DNA of 46,863 bases from Bryobacteraceae bacterium. GTDB taxonomy: Bacteria; Acidobacteriota; Terriglobia; Bryobacterales; Bryobacteraceae. Under the pieces are notes generated by a model that was not told the DNA's origin, did no database searches, and saw only the letters and a program-made list of their open reading frames with translations. Positions 24,038 to 32,832 of the stretch are shown piece after piece. The stretch covers positions 1 through 46,863 of the forward strand of contig JAICIH010000005.1 in NCBI GenBank assembly GCA_025924475.1, read 5' to 3'. The number at the start of each line of letters is the position of its first letter. Position 1 is the stretch's first letter. A program made the translations under genes and the position numbers.

Positions 24038-25426
24038 TTGTTTCTAGACCCTCAAAAATTAATTGAAGCCAAACCGGCCGAGGTGTTGGCGGCAGCCGCA
24101 CGCGGGCATCTCGGGCTGGACCATCGCTTTCTGCATGCGCTGCTCGACCGGCGCGAGGAAGCGCTGCCGGACGTGCTCGCTTTCGCCGAGCGCGACCGGT
24201 CGAACGACGTTGTCGATCTGACGCCGGAGCTGACCGCCATTTTTCGCTACTGGCAGCCGCCGGAGGCGATTCCTTTCTATATTCGCCAGATCAAAGAAGA
24301 TCCGGAGAATGTTTCCGATGAGGTGACGATCGGGCTGGTGGACGCCGGCTCGGCGGCGCTCGAACCGCTGCTCAAGTTGTATGCGGAACTCGAAGAAACC
24401 GAAAGCGGAGAAGTTGCGTTCATCCTGGCCAGTTTGCGGCTTCGCGACGAGCGCATTTTGAAGCTGCTGCTCGAGCGGATCGAGTTCGATCTCTCCGACA
24501 CCTTGCTGCTGCTTGGAATCTACGGTGACCCGGCGGCGCGGCCGGCGATCGAAAATGCCGCGCTGCTGGTTTCAGACGACGCCGAGCTGATGAAGGAAGT
24601 GAGCGATACGCTCGAGCTGCTGGGCGCGCCCAAAGAGCCGCTCATTGAAGAGCCTTTCGATATCTGGACGTTGTATCCGCCGGAGGATGCGCCGCCGCTC
24701 GACCTGCTCGATGAAGACGAGCGCGGCGAGTTGTTGACACATCCGGTCGCGAGCATACGAGCCGCCGCCGCGTACTCCTTCTTCAATCGCCAGCCGGATG
24801 CGGCGCAGCGCAAGCAATTGCTGAAGATGGCGCAGGAGGACGAATCCGCCGAAGTGCGTGCGCGTTGCTGGGAAGCGCTGCTCGATGCAACGGAAGAACC
24901 GGGAGTTCTCGATGCGATGCTGCACGCGCTGCGCAATCCCCAGCTTGCTGTAGAGGAGAAGGGCGGATTGCTGGTGGGAATGGCGGCGGAAGCGGACCGT
25001 GCGGAAGTGCGCCAAGCGATCGTGGATCTCTACGCGATTCCGGAAGGACGCGCCAAAGCGCTCGAAGCAATGTGGCGCTCGGTGCATCCGGCGTTTCGCG
25101 ACTACTTCGCGAAACATCTGAACGACGCCGATCTGGAAATTCGACGCGCCGCCATTTGGGGCGTCGGCTACTACGGCATCCGCAGCGAGCTCGATACGTT
25201 GCGCCAGCTCTTTAATGACGAAGAACTGCGCTCGGATGCCTTGTTTGCATATGCGCTGGCGATTCCAAGTGAGGTATCGCGAGCGCGGATGAAAAGTCTG
25301 TTCGGGCGCGTGGAAAAAGACGCGCACGGACTTTCCGAGATGGAAGAAGAACTCGTCAAAACCGCTCTGGACGAACGTCTGCTGTTGGCCGGTAAAGAGC
25401 CGGTATTCCAGCCGCAGGAAGATTAA
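24038..25426 (+). CDS. HEAT-repeat-like alpha-solenoid protein
   Basis: 462 residues, strongly acidic and Leu/Ala-rich, cytoplasmic by appearance. Paired helices of about 30-40 residues recur, for example VASIRAAAAYSFF, SAEVRARCWEALLDA and DLEIRRAAIWGVGYYG, as in HEAT repeats. Such proteins are scaffolds or binding platforms; the partner is unknown. A TTG start at 24038, 9 bases after rplI, places it in the ribosomal operon, which may mean a role near translation, but this is inference. No catalytic motif is seen. Confidence 0.8.
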   Translation: MFLDPQKLIEAKPAEVLAAAARGHLGLDHRFLHALLDRREEALPDVLAFAERDRSNDVVDLTPELTAIFRYWQPPEAIPFYIRQIKEDPENVSDEVTIGLVDAGSAALEPLLKLYAELEETESGEVAFILASLRLRDERILKLLLERIEFDLSDTLLLLGIYGDPAARPAIENAALLVSDDAELMKEVSDTLELLGAPKEPLIEEPFDIWTLYPPEDAPPLDLLDEDERGELLTHPVASIRAAAAYSFFNRQPDAAQRKQLLKMAQEDESAEVRARCWEALLDATEEPGVLDAMLHALRNPQLAVEEKGGLLVGMAAEADRAEVRQAIVDLYAIPEGRAKALEAMWRSVHPAFRDYFAKHLNDADLEIRRAAIWGVGYYGIRSELDTLRQLFNDEELRSDALFAYALAIPSEVSRARMKSLFGRVEKDAHGLSEMEEELVKTALDERLLLAGKEPVFQPQED

Positions 25427-25502
25427 GTGGACGTTAAGTAACAAGCAAACCAGTACTGTTAGAACCGGATACGGCAAGCAATCTGCTATTTAGCCTGTAC
25501 CG

Positions 25503-25528
25503 GCTATTCATTCCTGCCGATGAATAGC
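25503..25528. promoter_or_regulatory. Hairpin just upstream of a GTG start
   Basis: GCTATTCAT (25503-25511) and ATGAATAGC (25520-25528) form a 9-bp stem with an 8-base loop that ends one base before the GTG at 25530. It occupies the place of the ribosome binding site and has no T-run. It could limit translation of the next gene or mark the end of the upstream operon. Confidence 0.45.
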
Positions 25529-25529
25529 T

Positions 25530-27077
25530 GTGTTTCGAAACTGCTTATTAGCAGCACTCGGCATTCTGTATTCGATCCAACCCGTATATCCTGCGACCGA
25601 TAGTCTTACGTTCCCCATTCAAGGCACATTCCTGAACTTCTATCGGAACTTGACGCCGGAGCTGTGGGCGCTGGAATTCGAATCCATGAAAGCCTTCGAT
25701 ATAAATACGGTGGTGGTCGTGTCGGTGGGGCATTTACGGGCGGATTCGAACGATCCGAACGGTTACAGCCTGGCGCCGGATGGATTGCTGTATCCGAGCA
25801 ATTTCGTCAATGCGTCGGAGCGGCCTACGACAGATCTTCTCGAGATGATTTTGTCGCTCGCCGATCAGCGTGGGATGAAGGTGTATGTGGGTTCGCTGCA
25901 GACTGCTACGGACTGGTCGGACGGAACGGAGTTCAATGCGTTGCGTGCGCACAACAAAGAAGTTGCAGCGGAAATTGTACAGCGCTATGGATGGCATACA
26001 TCGCTTGTTGGCTGGTACTTCACGCAAGAGATCTGGATGAACTGGGTGAAGTATTATGGAGCGCTAAACGGCAATACCGCGGCAGGTTATTACGGAACGG
26101 TGCAGATGGCTAATTGGATTGCCGACATGAAAGCGATTGATCCTGGCAAGCTGGCGACAGCGGCCGTAGTGGTCAAAAAAGACGGAACCGGCGCCATGCC
26201 GGGGCTCACTCCGGCGGAACTACAGACGTGGACCGCCAGCCTTCTGCAAACGGCGCCTTTGGATATTCTCATGCCGCAGGATGGAATCGGAGCGGGCGAT
26301 GGCGCGCCTGGTATCGACGATCTAGGAAATTACTTTTCCGCAATGAAGCAAGCGACGGGAACGACCACAGCGTTGTGGAGCACCATCGAGACATTCACCG
26401 CAGATCCTAATCTGAGCAGCGAGCGTTTTCCGCCCGCACCGATTTCGCGGATTCAGTCCCAGGTGAATGCCGTGGCGCCGTATGTAAGCGGGTATGTAAG
26501 TTGGATTTTCGGAAACGACATGTCGCCGCAGGCAACCTACTATCCTGTCGAGGCAAGTGAGCTGAACCGGCAGTATCAGTTTACGTTCAAGCCCGAGATG
26601 TTTCCCGCTTACGGCATTCTTCCTCTCGCGAGCTATTGGTTTTCGGCTCCCCCTATCGCCAGTTATGCGGACACAACGCCACTGCCGTCGAAGCTCTCCG
26701 ATCGTACAGGCGGAGGCTATAACGGGAGCGACCTGAGCTCATGGGTGGGCTTTGCCGATGATAATTACGGGTCTGGGACAGTGCAGATTACAGCCGACTT
26801 GGGCGCTCCGAAGCAAATACATCTTATCCGGGCGCTGACCCAGTCGTGGACAGGCTTCGGAATCTATCGCCCTTCGCAAATTGACGTTGAAGTGTCGCAG
26901 GATAACTGGACCTGGATACCTTTCGGATCCACGAGTGCTCTGCCGGCGGACACGCCGAATTTTGCGGTGATGTGGGGCGAAGTGCAAGGTTCGGCTAATG
27001 CGCAGTGGGTGCGGTGGACCTTCCATTTCAACGAATGGCTGTTTCTGGCTGAATTGGAAGTAATAGGAGATCAATGA
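25530..27077 (+). CDS. Secreted DUF4434-like barrel protein with C-terminal discoidin-like domain
   Basis: 515 residues. A signal peptide ends at about 22 (GILYSIQPVYPA). Residues about 28-340 resemble DUF4434, a glycoside-hydrolase-like TIM barrel (PIQGTFLNFYRNLTPELW, MKVYVGSLQTA, VGWYFTQEIWM, DILMPQDGIG, WSTIETF). The last 140 residues look like an F5/8 type C (discoidin) carbohydrate-binding module (LSDRTGGGYNGSDLSSWVGF, QWVRWTFHF.. EVIGDQ). It is probably a cell-surface or secreted carbohydrate-active protein. The GTG start at 25530 has no clear ribosome binding site; a hairpin sits in its place. Confidence 0.8.
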   Translation: MFRNCLLAALGILYSIQPVYPATDSLTFPIQGTFLNFYRNLTPELWALEFESMKAFDINTVVVVSVGHLRADSNDPNGYSLAPDGLLYPSNFVNASERPTTDLLEMILSLADQRGMKVYVGSLQTATDWSDGTEFNALRAHNKEVAAEIVQRYGWHTSLVGWYFTQEIWMNWVKYYGALNGNTAAGYYGTVQMANWIADMKAIDPGKLATAAVVVKKDGTGAMPGLTPAELQTWTASLLQTAPLDILMPQDGIGAGDGAPGIDDLGNYFSAMKQATGTTTALWSTIETFTADPNLSSERFPPAPISRIQSQVNAVAPYVSGYVSWIFGNDMSPQATYYPVEASELNRQYQFTFKPEMFPAYGILPLASYWFSAPPIASYADTTPLPSKLSDRTGGGYNGSDLSSWVGFADDNYGSGTVQITADLGAPKQIHLIRALTQSWTGFGIYRPSQIDVEVSQDNWTWIPFGSTSALPADTPNFAVMWGEVQGSANAQWVRWTFHFNEWLFLAELEVIGDQ

Positions 27078-27103
27078 ACGTCCCGCTTGTTGATGGGTGT
27101 GTA

Positions 27104-27195
27104 AAAAAATTAGGTACAGACAGCCGCGCCTGCATTCAGGGATTTTATCTTTCAGTAGCTTACGGCACGGCGCTTCAGTCAGTCCCTAATTTTTT
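27104..27195. repeat. Palindromic intergenic element, copy 1
   Basis: 92 bp bounded by AAAAAATTAGG (27104-27114) and CCTAATTTTTT (27185-27195), a perfect 11-bp terminal inverted repeat, with GTACAGACAGCCGCGCCTGC inside the left end. A second copy lies at 43797-43891. The layout matches REP-type elements mobilised by RAYT transposases; no such transposase is in the window. It sits between convergent genes and could also end transcription. Confidence 0.75.
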
Positions 27196-27203
27196 CCAGG
27201 CCT

Positions 27204-28415
27204 TCACTGTCGCGGTTCTTCCTGAAGCGTGCCTGGCGCGGTGTTGATCTTTTGGGCGCTGACCGAATTCTCTTCGGCGGCGAGACGGTCGATGGCCGCG
27301 GCGCGGCCGATCACGCGGCGGGCGTAGCTGGCGACGGTTTCCACGCCTTCGGCATAATGCGGATTCGGTTTCGCGGGGCCGCCGTTGTAGGCGCCGGCGG
27401 CGAGCGCCACATCGCCGTGAAAGCGGTCGAGCAGATCGCGCAGCAGTAATCCCGCGTAAGTGGTCAGCACGTCGGCATCGATGGAATTGAAATCCAATTT
27501 TTCGGGTGGCCGCAGGCGCTCGGGAAGCTCTGTGTAGTCGCGCTTGTCGCGGCGATAGAGTTTGTGCGCATAGCGCAGCGATTCGCGCGTGATTTGCCAG
27601 ACTCCCATGGAATCGTTGCGCACGAGCACGCGGCCTCGCTTACGGCGCAGCACGATATCGCCCGGCTCGGCGCGGCGTTTCCAGATGGTGTTTTTGATGT
27701 CGCCGGCGACGTTCATATAGTTGTTTTCCATGGCTCCGATGCCGACGAATAACTCGATCGGCAGATCGTAGAAATGCGCGACGGTGATGATATCGGCGGC
27801 CAGCCGGCTGGCGTCTTTCTGCGTTAGGGGCGAAGGGATCGGCCCGGTTGTGCCTGCAATGCGCGGGTCGGTCTCGGATTTGAAGCGAATAAAGCGCCGC
27901 AGGTAACCTTGCAATTCGGAAGCGTGCAAGGTGCGCAGATGTTCGGTTGCAGGTCCGTTATAGGCCTGGAAGAAGACGGAGGTTTCGTGCAGATACGAAT
28001 TGAGCTTCGAACGCAGAATCCAGTCATATCGCACACTGGAGGCCAGCCGGTCGGCCTTTAATTGCGCCAGGAAATCCACTCCGCTAATGAGATCGTTCGG
28101 CAGCCGCAGCAGGATGTGATAAATGGGGCGGCCCTGCTCTTCGTGGGAGGTCAGCATAATGGCGCTGCCCGCGAGAGCCGGGCGCCCGCGAAGATAATCG
28201 AACATTAGAAACGCGAACAGGCCATCGTCAAATTGCGCCAGCTCGCCAATCAAAACACGATCGGGAATGGAGACACTTGTGGCATTGGCAGATGTATTGA
28301 TGATCTGCGCTATGCCGGGCGGCGGCAGCAGGAGCGAGCGCGGCCAATAGTAATGCACACAGCCGAGCCCGGCTAGTGCCGCAAGCACCAGGACAATGAT
28401 CGAAACGATTCGCAT
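27204..28415 (-). CDS. Lytic transglycosylase with C-terminal SLT domain
   Basis: 403 residues. A hydrophobic N-terminus (about 4-20) anchors or exports the protein; the Cys at 19 is preceded by Gly-Leu-Gly, a poor lipobox. Residues about 200-380 form a soluble-lytic-transglycosylase domain: catalytic Glu230 in GIGAMENNYMN, DSMGVWQIT, and LAAGAYNGGP. It should cleave the MurNAc-GlcNAc bond of peptidoglycan in the periplasm with anhydro-product formation. Residues 25-190 are not recognised. It is divergent from the phosphatase-family gene at 28449 with 33 bases between starts. Confidence 0.88.
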   Translation of the reverse strand: MRIVSIIVLVLAALAGLGCVHYYWPRSLLLPPPGIAQIINTSANATSVSIPDRVLIGELAQFDDGLFAFLMFDYLRGRPALAGSAIMLTSHEEQGRPIYHILLRLPNDLISGVDFLAQLKADRLASSVRYDWILRSKLNSYLHETSVFFQAYNGPATEHLRTLHASELQGYLRRFIRFKSETDPRIAGTTGPIPSPLTQKDASRLAADIITVAHFYDLPIELFVGIGAMENNYMNVAGDIKNTIWKRRAEPGDIVLRRKRGRVLVRNDSMGVWQITRESLRYAHKLYRRDKRDYTELPERLRPPEKLDFNSIDADVLTTYAGLLLRDLLDRFHGDVALAAGAYNGGPAKPNPHYAEGVETVASYARRVIGRAAAIDRLAAEENSVSAQKINTAPGTLQEEPRQ

Positions 28416-28448
28416 GGTCCGCTACGCTAGAAAAGCCGGGAACACCGA

Positions 28449-30026
28449 ATGATAACGTACCTCCGCGCCTCAGCTGCGCTCCTGGTCATCCTGGCCTGTA
28501 CTAGTATTGGACGCGCGGAAGAGCCCGCTGTCACCGGTCCGCCGAAGCTGACGTTTGAAGAACTGCTTCGTCTCGCGCTGAACGAAGAGCCGCCGCCGGC
28601 TCTCGCCGATAAGCTGCACAGACTGCTCAACGAGCCGTTTATCAGCAACGAGGCGGCGTCTTCCGGCGCAGGGCCGCTGAAGCCGGCGGAGCGCGGGTTG
28701 GGTCCGCTGTTGCGGGTGGCCGAATGGAACATTGCGCGCGGCGTACACGAACCGGAGATTGAGATGAGTCTCTCGCGGACGGAGGAGTTTCTCGAGACGG
28801 CGCGGAGGAACCGCCGCAATAACGGCGCCAAGCTGGTCCACATTCAAAAGGAACTCGAGATTCTGCGCGACGCCGATGTAATCATTCTGAACGAAGTGGA
28901 TATGGGCATGCGGCGCAGCGGCTATCGGGATGTTGTGAGGACGCTGGCCGAGGCGCTCCACTTCAATTATGTTTACGGCGTGGAGTTCGTGGAGTTGAAC
29001 CGCCTCTACCTGGGGCAGAAGCATATGAATTTTCCAGCATCCCAAGGCAATCCCGAAACGTTCGGGTTGGACCCGAAGCGCTATCTCGGACTCGAAGGAA
29101 ACGCGGTTTTGAGCCGTTATCCGATTCGGGGCGCCAGGATTGTTCCGTTGCCGCCATGCTACGACTGGTTTTACGGCGAGATGCAGCAGCTTTCGGATCT
29201 GGAAAGCGCGAGGCGCTGGTCGGCCGAAAAGCTGTTTGCCGAGCGCATCCGGCGGCAGGTCCGCCGCGGACAGCGAATGGCTTTGCTGGTGGATCTCGAG
29301 ACGCCGGATGCGCCTGGCGGGCAAGTCACGATTGTGGCGCCGCACCTGGAGGATTATTGCCGCCCGCGCTGCCGCCAGAGGCAGATGTCGTATCTGCTCG
29401 ATGGGGTCAAAGGAATCGCGAATCCCGTCATCCTCGGCGGCGACCTGAATACGAACAATCACGACGGAACGCCTACCTCGGTCCGCAGGGAACTTCTCAA
29501 GCGCATTCTGAATTATCACTTCTGGATCAGGGAATCCATTTATTTTCTGGCTCCAGTGCCATTTGCGGGCGTCATCAGCACAGCTGTAAATTTTGTGAAG
29601 AATTATCACGATCCGACAGCGCTGAATATGCGCATTCTTACGCCGAATCATGAAAAGCGGCTCTTCCAGACGAGCCGGAATTTCCGCTTCGCCGATGGCG
29701 GCGCATTTGAGTTTCGGGGCCGTAAAAGGAGGACCACGGGACACAAAGGGCGCACTCTGGCAGAAACCAATCAGCGGGCATGGAAAGGCTTTGCGCCGAC
29801 GTTCGTCTTTCGGCGCACGTTCTTACACCTGGTGGGCAGTTACAAGCTGGATTGGTTTTTCGTGAAGCCGTCCGGACAGGCGCTCACTCCGTACTATGGC
29901 CGCACGCTTCGGAATCTCAACAGCGCGCTCGAAGAACGCCTTTCCGACCATGCTCCGATTACGGTCGATCTGCCGCTGGTCCAGGGAGCAAACCGGGCAG
30001 CGGAGAAATATCCGGCGGTCCGTTAG
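28449..30026 (+). CDS. Secreted endonuclease/exonuclease/phosphatase family protein
   Basis: 525 residues with a signal peptide to about 23 (LLVILACTSIGRA). The EEP fold motifs are in order: EWNIARG (Asn94), ILNEVDMG (Glu149), VAPHLEDYC, GGDLNTNN and the final SDHAPITVD with its catalytic His. This superfamily includes nucleases, sphingomyelinases and inositol phosphatases; substrate not predictable. It is longer than typical because of insertions near 290-440. It ends in a 4-base tail-to-tail overlap with the aldo/keto reductase. Confidence 0.9.
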   Translation: MITYLRASAALLVILACTSIGRAEEPAVTGPPKLTFEELLRLALNEEPPPALADKLHRLLNEPFISNEAASSGAGPLKPAERGLGPLLRVAEWNIARGVHEPEIEMSLSRTEEFLETARRNRRNNGAKLVHIQKELEILRDADVIILNEVDMGMRRSGYRDVVRTLAEALHFNYVYGVEFVELNRLYLGQKHMNFPASQGNPETFGLDPKRYLGLEGNAVLSRYPIRGARIVPLPPCYDWFYGEMQQLSDLESARRWSAEKLFAERIRRQVRRGQRMALLVDLETPDAPGGQVTIVAPHLEDYCRPRCRQRQMSYLLDGVKGIANPVILGGDLNTNNHDGTPTSVRRELLKRILNYHFWIRESIYFLAPVPFAGVISTAVNFVKNYHDPTALNMRILTPNHEKRLFQTSRNFRFADGGAFEFRGRKRRTTGHKGRTLAETNQRAWKGFAPTFVFRRTFLHLVGSYKLDWFFVKPSGQALTPYYGRTLRNLNSALEERLSDHAPITVDLPLVQGANRAAEKYPAVR

Positions 30027-30907
30027 GCGAGAGCTAGGTTCAGATTTTCGATCGCCTCGTCGATTTCGGCCGTGTTTTTGTACCCGACAGTGACGCTGGT
30101 GACGCCGGCGTGCTTGAAGGCGAACCGCATGGCGGCCTTGCGATCCTCACGATTGGTGAACGAGCCCTCGCCGACGAGCTTCATGCTGATAACACCCATA
30201 CCGGCCTGGCGCACTTGTTTTACGTGCTCGACGACTTCGGTCACATTGCCTGGTCCGCTGGTGTTGTAGTCCTCGCCGTCCATATGAGAGCCTTTGTGGT
30301 TCATCCGGATCATGGCGATATCGAGCCACTTGTTGTCCGGGAAGCGGCGTAGGGCCGGCAGCCCGTGCACGGATGCGCCGTGCCCAACGATGGCATGTTT
30401 GGATTGCGCTTCGAGAAGCCCGTCCTGCCAGCGAACGGTGTCGGTGGGCCAAGTTGGCGTGTGCTGCCAATGCAGCAGTGCGATATCGAAGTAATCGGTA
30501 TTGGCGAGCTTGCGCAACTCGTCGATTTTTTCCTGCGGATCCACGCCGTCGTGTGTGGTCACTTTGGTCATTAGCCGGTAGCTATCGCGTGGGATGCCTT
30601 TGAGCGCCACGCCGAGCATCTGGTGCATTTCGCCGTAGGATTCGGCCGTTTCGAAGAAGCGGATGCCGTGGTCGTAGGCGTAGCGCACCAGCTTGGTGAA
30701 GTCGTCCTGTCCTAATTGGCGCTGGACGCGGCCGCTGAACGTGCCGGTGCCGAACGCCAGTCGAGTGACTTTTACGCCGGATTTTCCGAGCGTTACCCAA
30801 TCGGTAGCCGTTTCGCGCGCGGCTTTTACGGGCAGGCTTCCGGCGCTTACGAGAGCGCCCGCGGCAAGCCCGGTTTTTAGAAAATCACGTCTGGAGTAAT
30901 GAGCCAT
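30023..30907 (-). CDS. Tat-exported aldo/keto reductase family protein
   Basis: 294 residues. The N-terminus MAHYSRRDFLKTGLAAGALV has a textbook twin-arginine motif, so the folded protein should go to the periplasm. The AKR barrel starts at about 38 (VTLGKSGVKVTRLAFGTGTF). Catalytic Tyr91, Lys115 (LMTKV) and His146 (LLHWQH) are present, but the usual Asp in F-D-T-A is Glu86 (FFETAES). It ends VTVGYKNTAEIDEA, the region that normally contacts NADPH. It may be a reductase with changed activity. Confidence 0.9.
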   Translation of the reverse strand: MAHYSRRDFLKTGLAAGALVSAGSLPVKAARETATDWVTLGKSGVKVTRLAFGTGTFSGRVQRQLGQDDFTKLVRYAYDHGIRFFETAESYGEMHQMLGVALKGIPRDSYRLMTKVTTHDGVDPQEKIDELRKLANTDYFDIALLHWQHTPTWPTDTVRWQDGLLEAQSKHAIVGHGASVHGLPALRRFPDNKWLDIAMIRMNHKGSHMDGEDYNTSGPGNVTEVVEHVKQVRQAGMGVISMKLVGEGSFTNREDRKAAMRFAFKHAGVTSVTVGYKNTAEIDEAIENLNLALA

Positions 30908-30979
30908 ATGTGTTCTTCTCCAACTGGCCGCATCTTATCATGATTCGTGCGAACGGAAGGCGCGGCGCGAGAGTGAGAA

Positions 30980-31837
30980 TCAAACGAGAGGGGTTTGCGT
31001 GGCCCGGAGATCACGCATGGGTGGATTGGTGCGCGTCAGCATCGATTCGAATCGATCGCGTATGCCTTGGTCGAGCTGCGGATGGGTGAGGATCCAGAAC
31101 TGATTCTTACGAACGGCTTCGACGACGGCATCCGCAATCTGCTCGGGCGGCGTGCCTTCTTCCACGATCCGCTTCAGCGCTTCATAAAAGCCGAATGAGG
31201 CGGCAGGATCAGCCGGGACACCTTCAGGCCGGTTGCGCCCGCTATCGGCCAGGCGCGTTTTGGAAAATGCCGGGCAGAGCACGGAAACGTGGATCTTGTC
31301 CGTGGTGAGCTGCAGCTCGGCATAGAGGCATTCCGAGAGCGCGACGACGGCATGCTTCGAAACGTTGTAAGCCGACATCAGAGGCCGCGTGGTCAGGCCG
31401 GCGAGCGAAGCGGTGTTCACAATGTGCGCTTCGCTATTCGCTTCGAGCATGCGCGGGAGAAACGCCTGCACGCCGTGGAGGACGCCGAAGAAGTTTACGT
31501 CGAGCGTCCAGCGCCAGTTGCTGAGCGGCTCCTTCCAGACGGGCGCGCCTGGCGGTAGAATGCCGGCGTTGTTGCATAGCAGTTCCGCCGCTCCGAACTC
31601 CTGGTAAGTGCGCGCCGCCAATCGCTCGAGATCCGCCGGTTTGGAGACATCCACGCGTTCGAAGATCACCTGCGTACCCGCGCGACGCAGTTCGTCCGCA
31701 AATTGAGAAAGAGGCTCCGGTTCGATGTCGGCGAGCGCCAGGCGCATGCCTTCGGCGGCGAAGCGCTCCGCCATGGCTTTGCCGATACCGCTAGCCGCGC
31801 CGGTAACGACGGCGACTTTGTTTTGAAAATTCTGCAC
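30980..31837 (-). CDS. SDR family NAD(P)-dependent oxidoreductase
   Basis: 285 residues, classical SDR. TGAASGIG at 12-19 binds the cofactor, Asp37 in LALADIEP suggests an NAD preference, NNAG is at 89-92, and the catalytic Ser144, Tyr157 and Lys161 (YNVSK) are all present. The C-terminal HPQLDQGIRDRFESML resembles short-chain dehydrogenases that act on hydrophobic alcohols or ketones. It is cytoplasmic, lies on the same strand as the aldo/keto reductase but 72 bases upstream of it, and is followed upstream by the zinc-ribbon gene on the same strand. Confidence 0.92.
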   Translation of the reverse strand: MQNFQNKVAVVTGAASGIGKAMAERFAAEGMRLALADIEPEPLSQFADELRRAGTQVIFERVDVSKPADLERLAARTYQEFGAAELLCNNAGILPPGAPVWKEPLSNWRWTLDVNFFGVLHGVQAFLPRMLEANSEAHIVNTASLAGLTTRPLMSAYNVSKHAVVALSECLYAELQLTTDKIHVSVLCPAFSKTRLADSGRNRPEGVPADPAASFGFYEALKRIVEEGTPPEQIADAVVEAVRKNQFWILTHPQLDQGIRDRFESMLTRTNPPMRDLRATQTPLV

Positions 31838-31878
31838 GCGTTTGAGTCTACAAGACGCGCGATGGTAAGAATAGCCCG

Positions 31879-32715
31879 TCAGATTCTAGGGAGCATCGTG
31901 CGCGCGAGTAGAATGCATTTCCGGTTGGCATCGGGAACCGGGCCGGGGAGGATGCGAATGAGCGTGTCTCCTTTTAAGACGTTCAGGCCTAGATTACCGA
32001 GCCGCACGGCGCGGTCTCCGAGATCGGGTATTTCCTCGCCGGCGCCTTTGAAGCCGCTCAAGAGCGCTTTACCGGCTAGAACCGCCGTCATCTGCGCACG
32101 GCCATCGCCAGAGGCCACCAGTACGGTGAGTAGCGGGTATTCGCCGTTGGTGCCGATCTGGCCGGCTTGTGCCGCGGCGCTTTTCAGGAATCGATCTACT
32201 GTGTCGGCGGCTTCCGCGGCCGTTTGTGATTCTCCGGGCGTGTGGAGCGTGCTCGACATACCTGCTTTGCCGAGCTTCGCGCTCAAGCCGGGTGGACCAT
32301 AATACATGCAACTCGCGTCGTGCACTTCGGTGCGCTCAATCGGTTCACCGAGCAGACGCGCCGCCTCTTGCCTGGAAAGCAGATCGCAGGGATGAATGGA
32401 GGCAACGGCCACGCTGCGCGTGTGAGAACCGTCAACGCCGTATTCGTGAGCTTTGGCGACGACGGCCTGCTTGACGCGATGCGCCACATAAAACAGCCCG
32501 CCCACGACCGCGATGCCGCCGACGCCCAGGATGCAAAGGATGATCAGAAGAATTTTCAGCCCCGAGCCGGATTTCGCGGGCGGCGCAGCAGCCGCCGGCG
32601 CAGTCGGGGCGGCGGATGCCGGATTTGCTCCGCTGGCGGCCGGCGTACGGCACTGCGGGCAGAACGCAAAATTCGCGCCCATGGGCGCGCCACAATTTCT
32701 GCAAAAATTGTTCAT
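31879..32715 (-). CDS. Zinc-ribbon membrane protein of unknown function
   Basis: 278 residues. An N-terminal zinc ribbon (Cys5, Cys8, Cys19, Cys22 in FCRNCGA and FCPQCRTP) is followed by an Ala/Pro linker, one membrane span (about 53-77, LKILLIILCILGVGGIAVV) and a C-terminal domain of about 190 residues, probably outside, that contains CDLLSRQEAARLLGEP, a helix-turn seen in DUF3558-like extracytoplasmic proteins. No enzymatic motif. Function unknown. Confidence 0.8.
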   Translation of the reverse strand: MNNFCRNCGAPMGANFAFCPQCRTPAASGANPASAAPTAPAAAAPPAKSGSGLKILLIILCILGVGGIAVVGGLFYVAHRVKQAVVAKAHEYGVDGSHTRSVAVASIHPCDLLSRQEAARLLGEPIERTEVHDASCMYYGPPGLSAKLGKAGMSSTLHTPGESQTAAEAADTVDRFLKSAAAQAGQIGTNGEYPLLTVLVASGDGRAQMTAVLAGKALLSGFKGAGEEIPDLGDRAVRLGNLGLNVLKGDTLIRILPGPVPDANRKCILLARTMLPRI

Positions 32716-32832
32716 CTGTGCTCACCATCCCGGCGCCGCGGCGCGGCCGCCGTTATTTACTGAAATGTTCAGGTCGAACGTATCAGAATTCGAGCGTCCT
32801 CGGCAAGAGAGGTGAGGTTATAGGCTGGCTGC

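Noticed and set aside
24572..25477. 301-codon minus-strand frame
   Set aside because: Antisense of the HEAT-repeat gene, with no ribosome binding site and low-complexity product.
28470..29744. 424-codon open frame on the minus strand
   Set aside because: It lies wholly opposite the phosphatase-family gene, which has all EEP motifs; the antisense product has no recognisable domain and the length is explained by GC-rich codon use.
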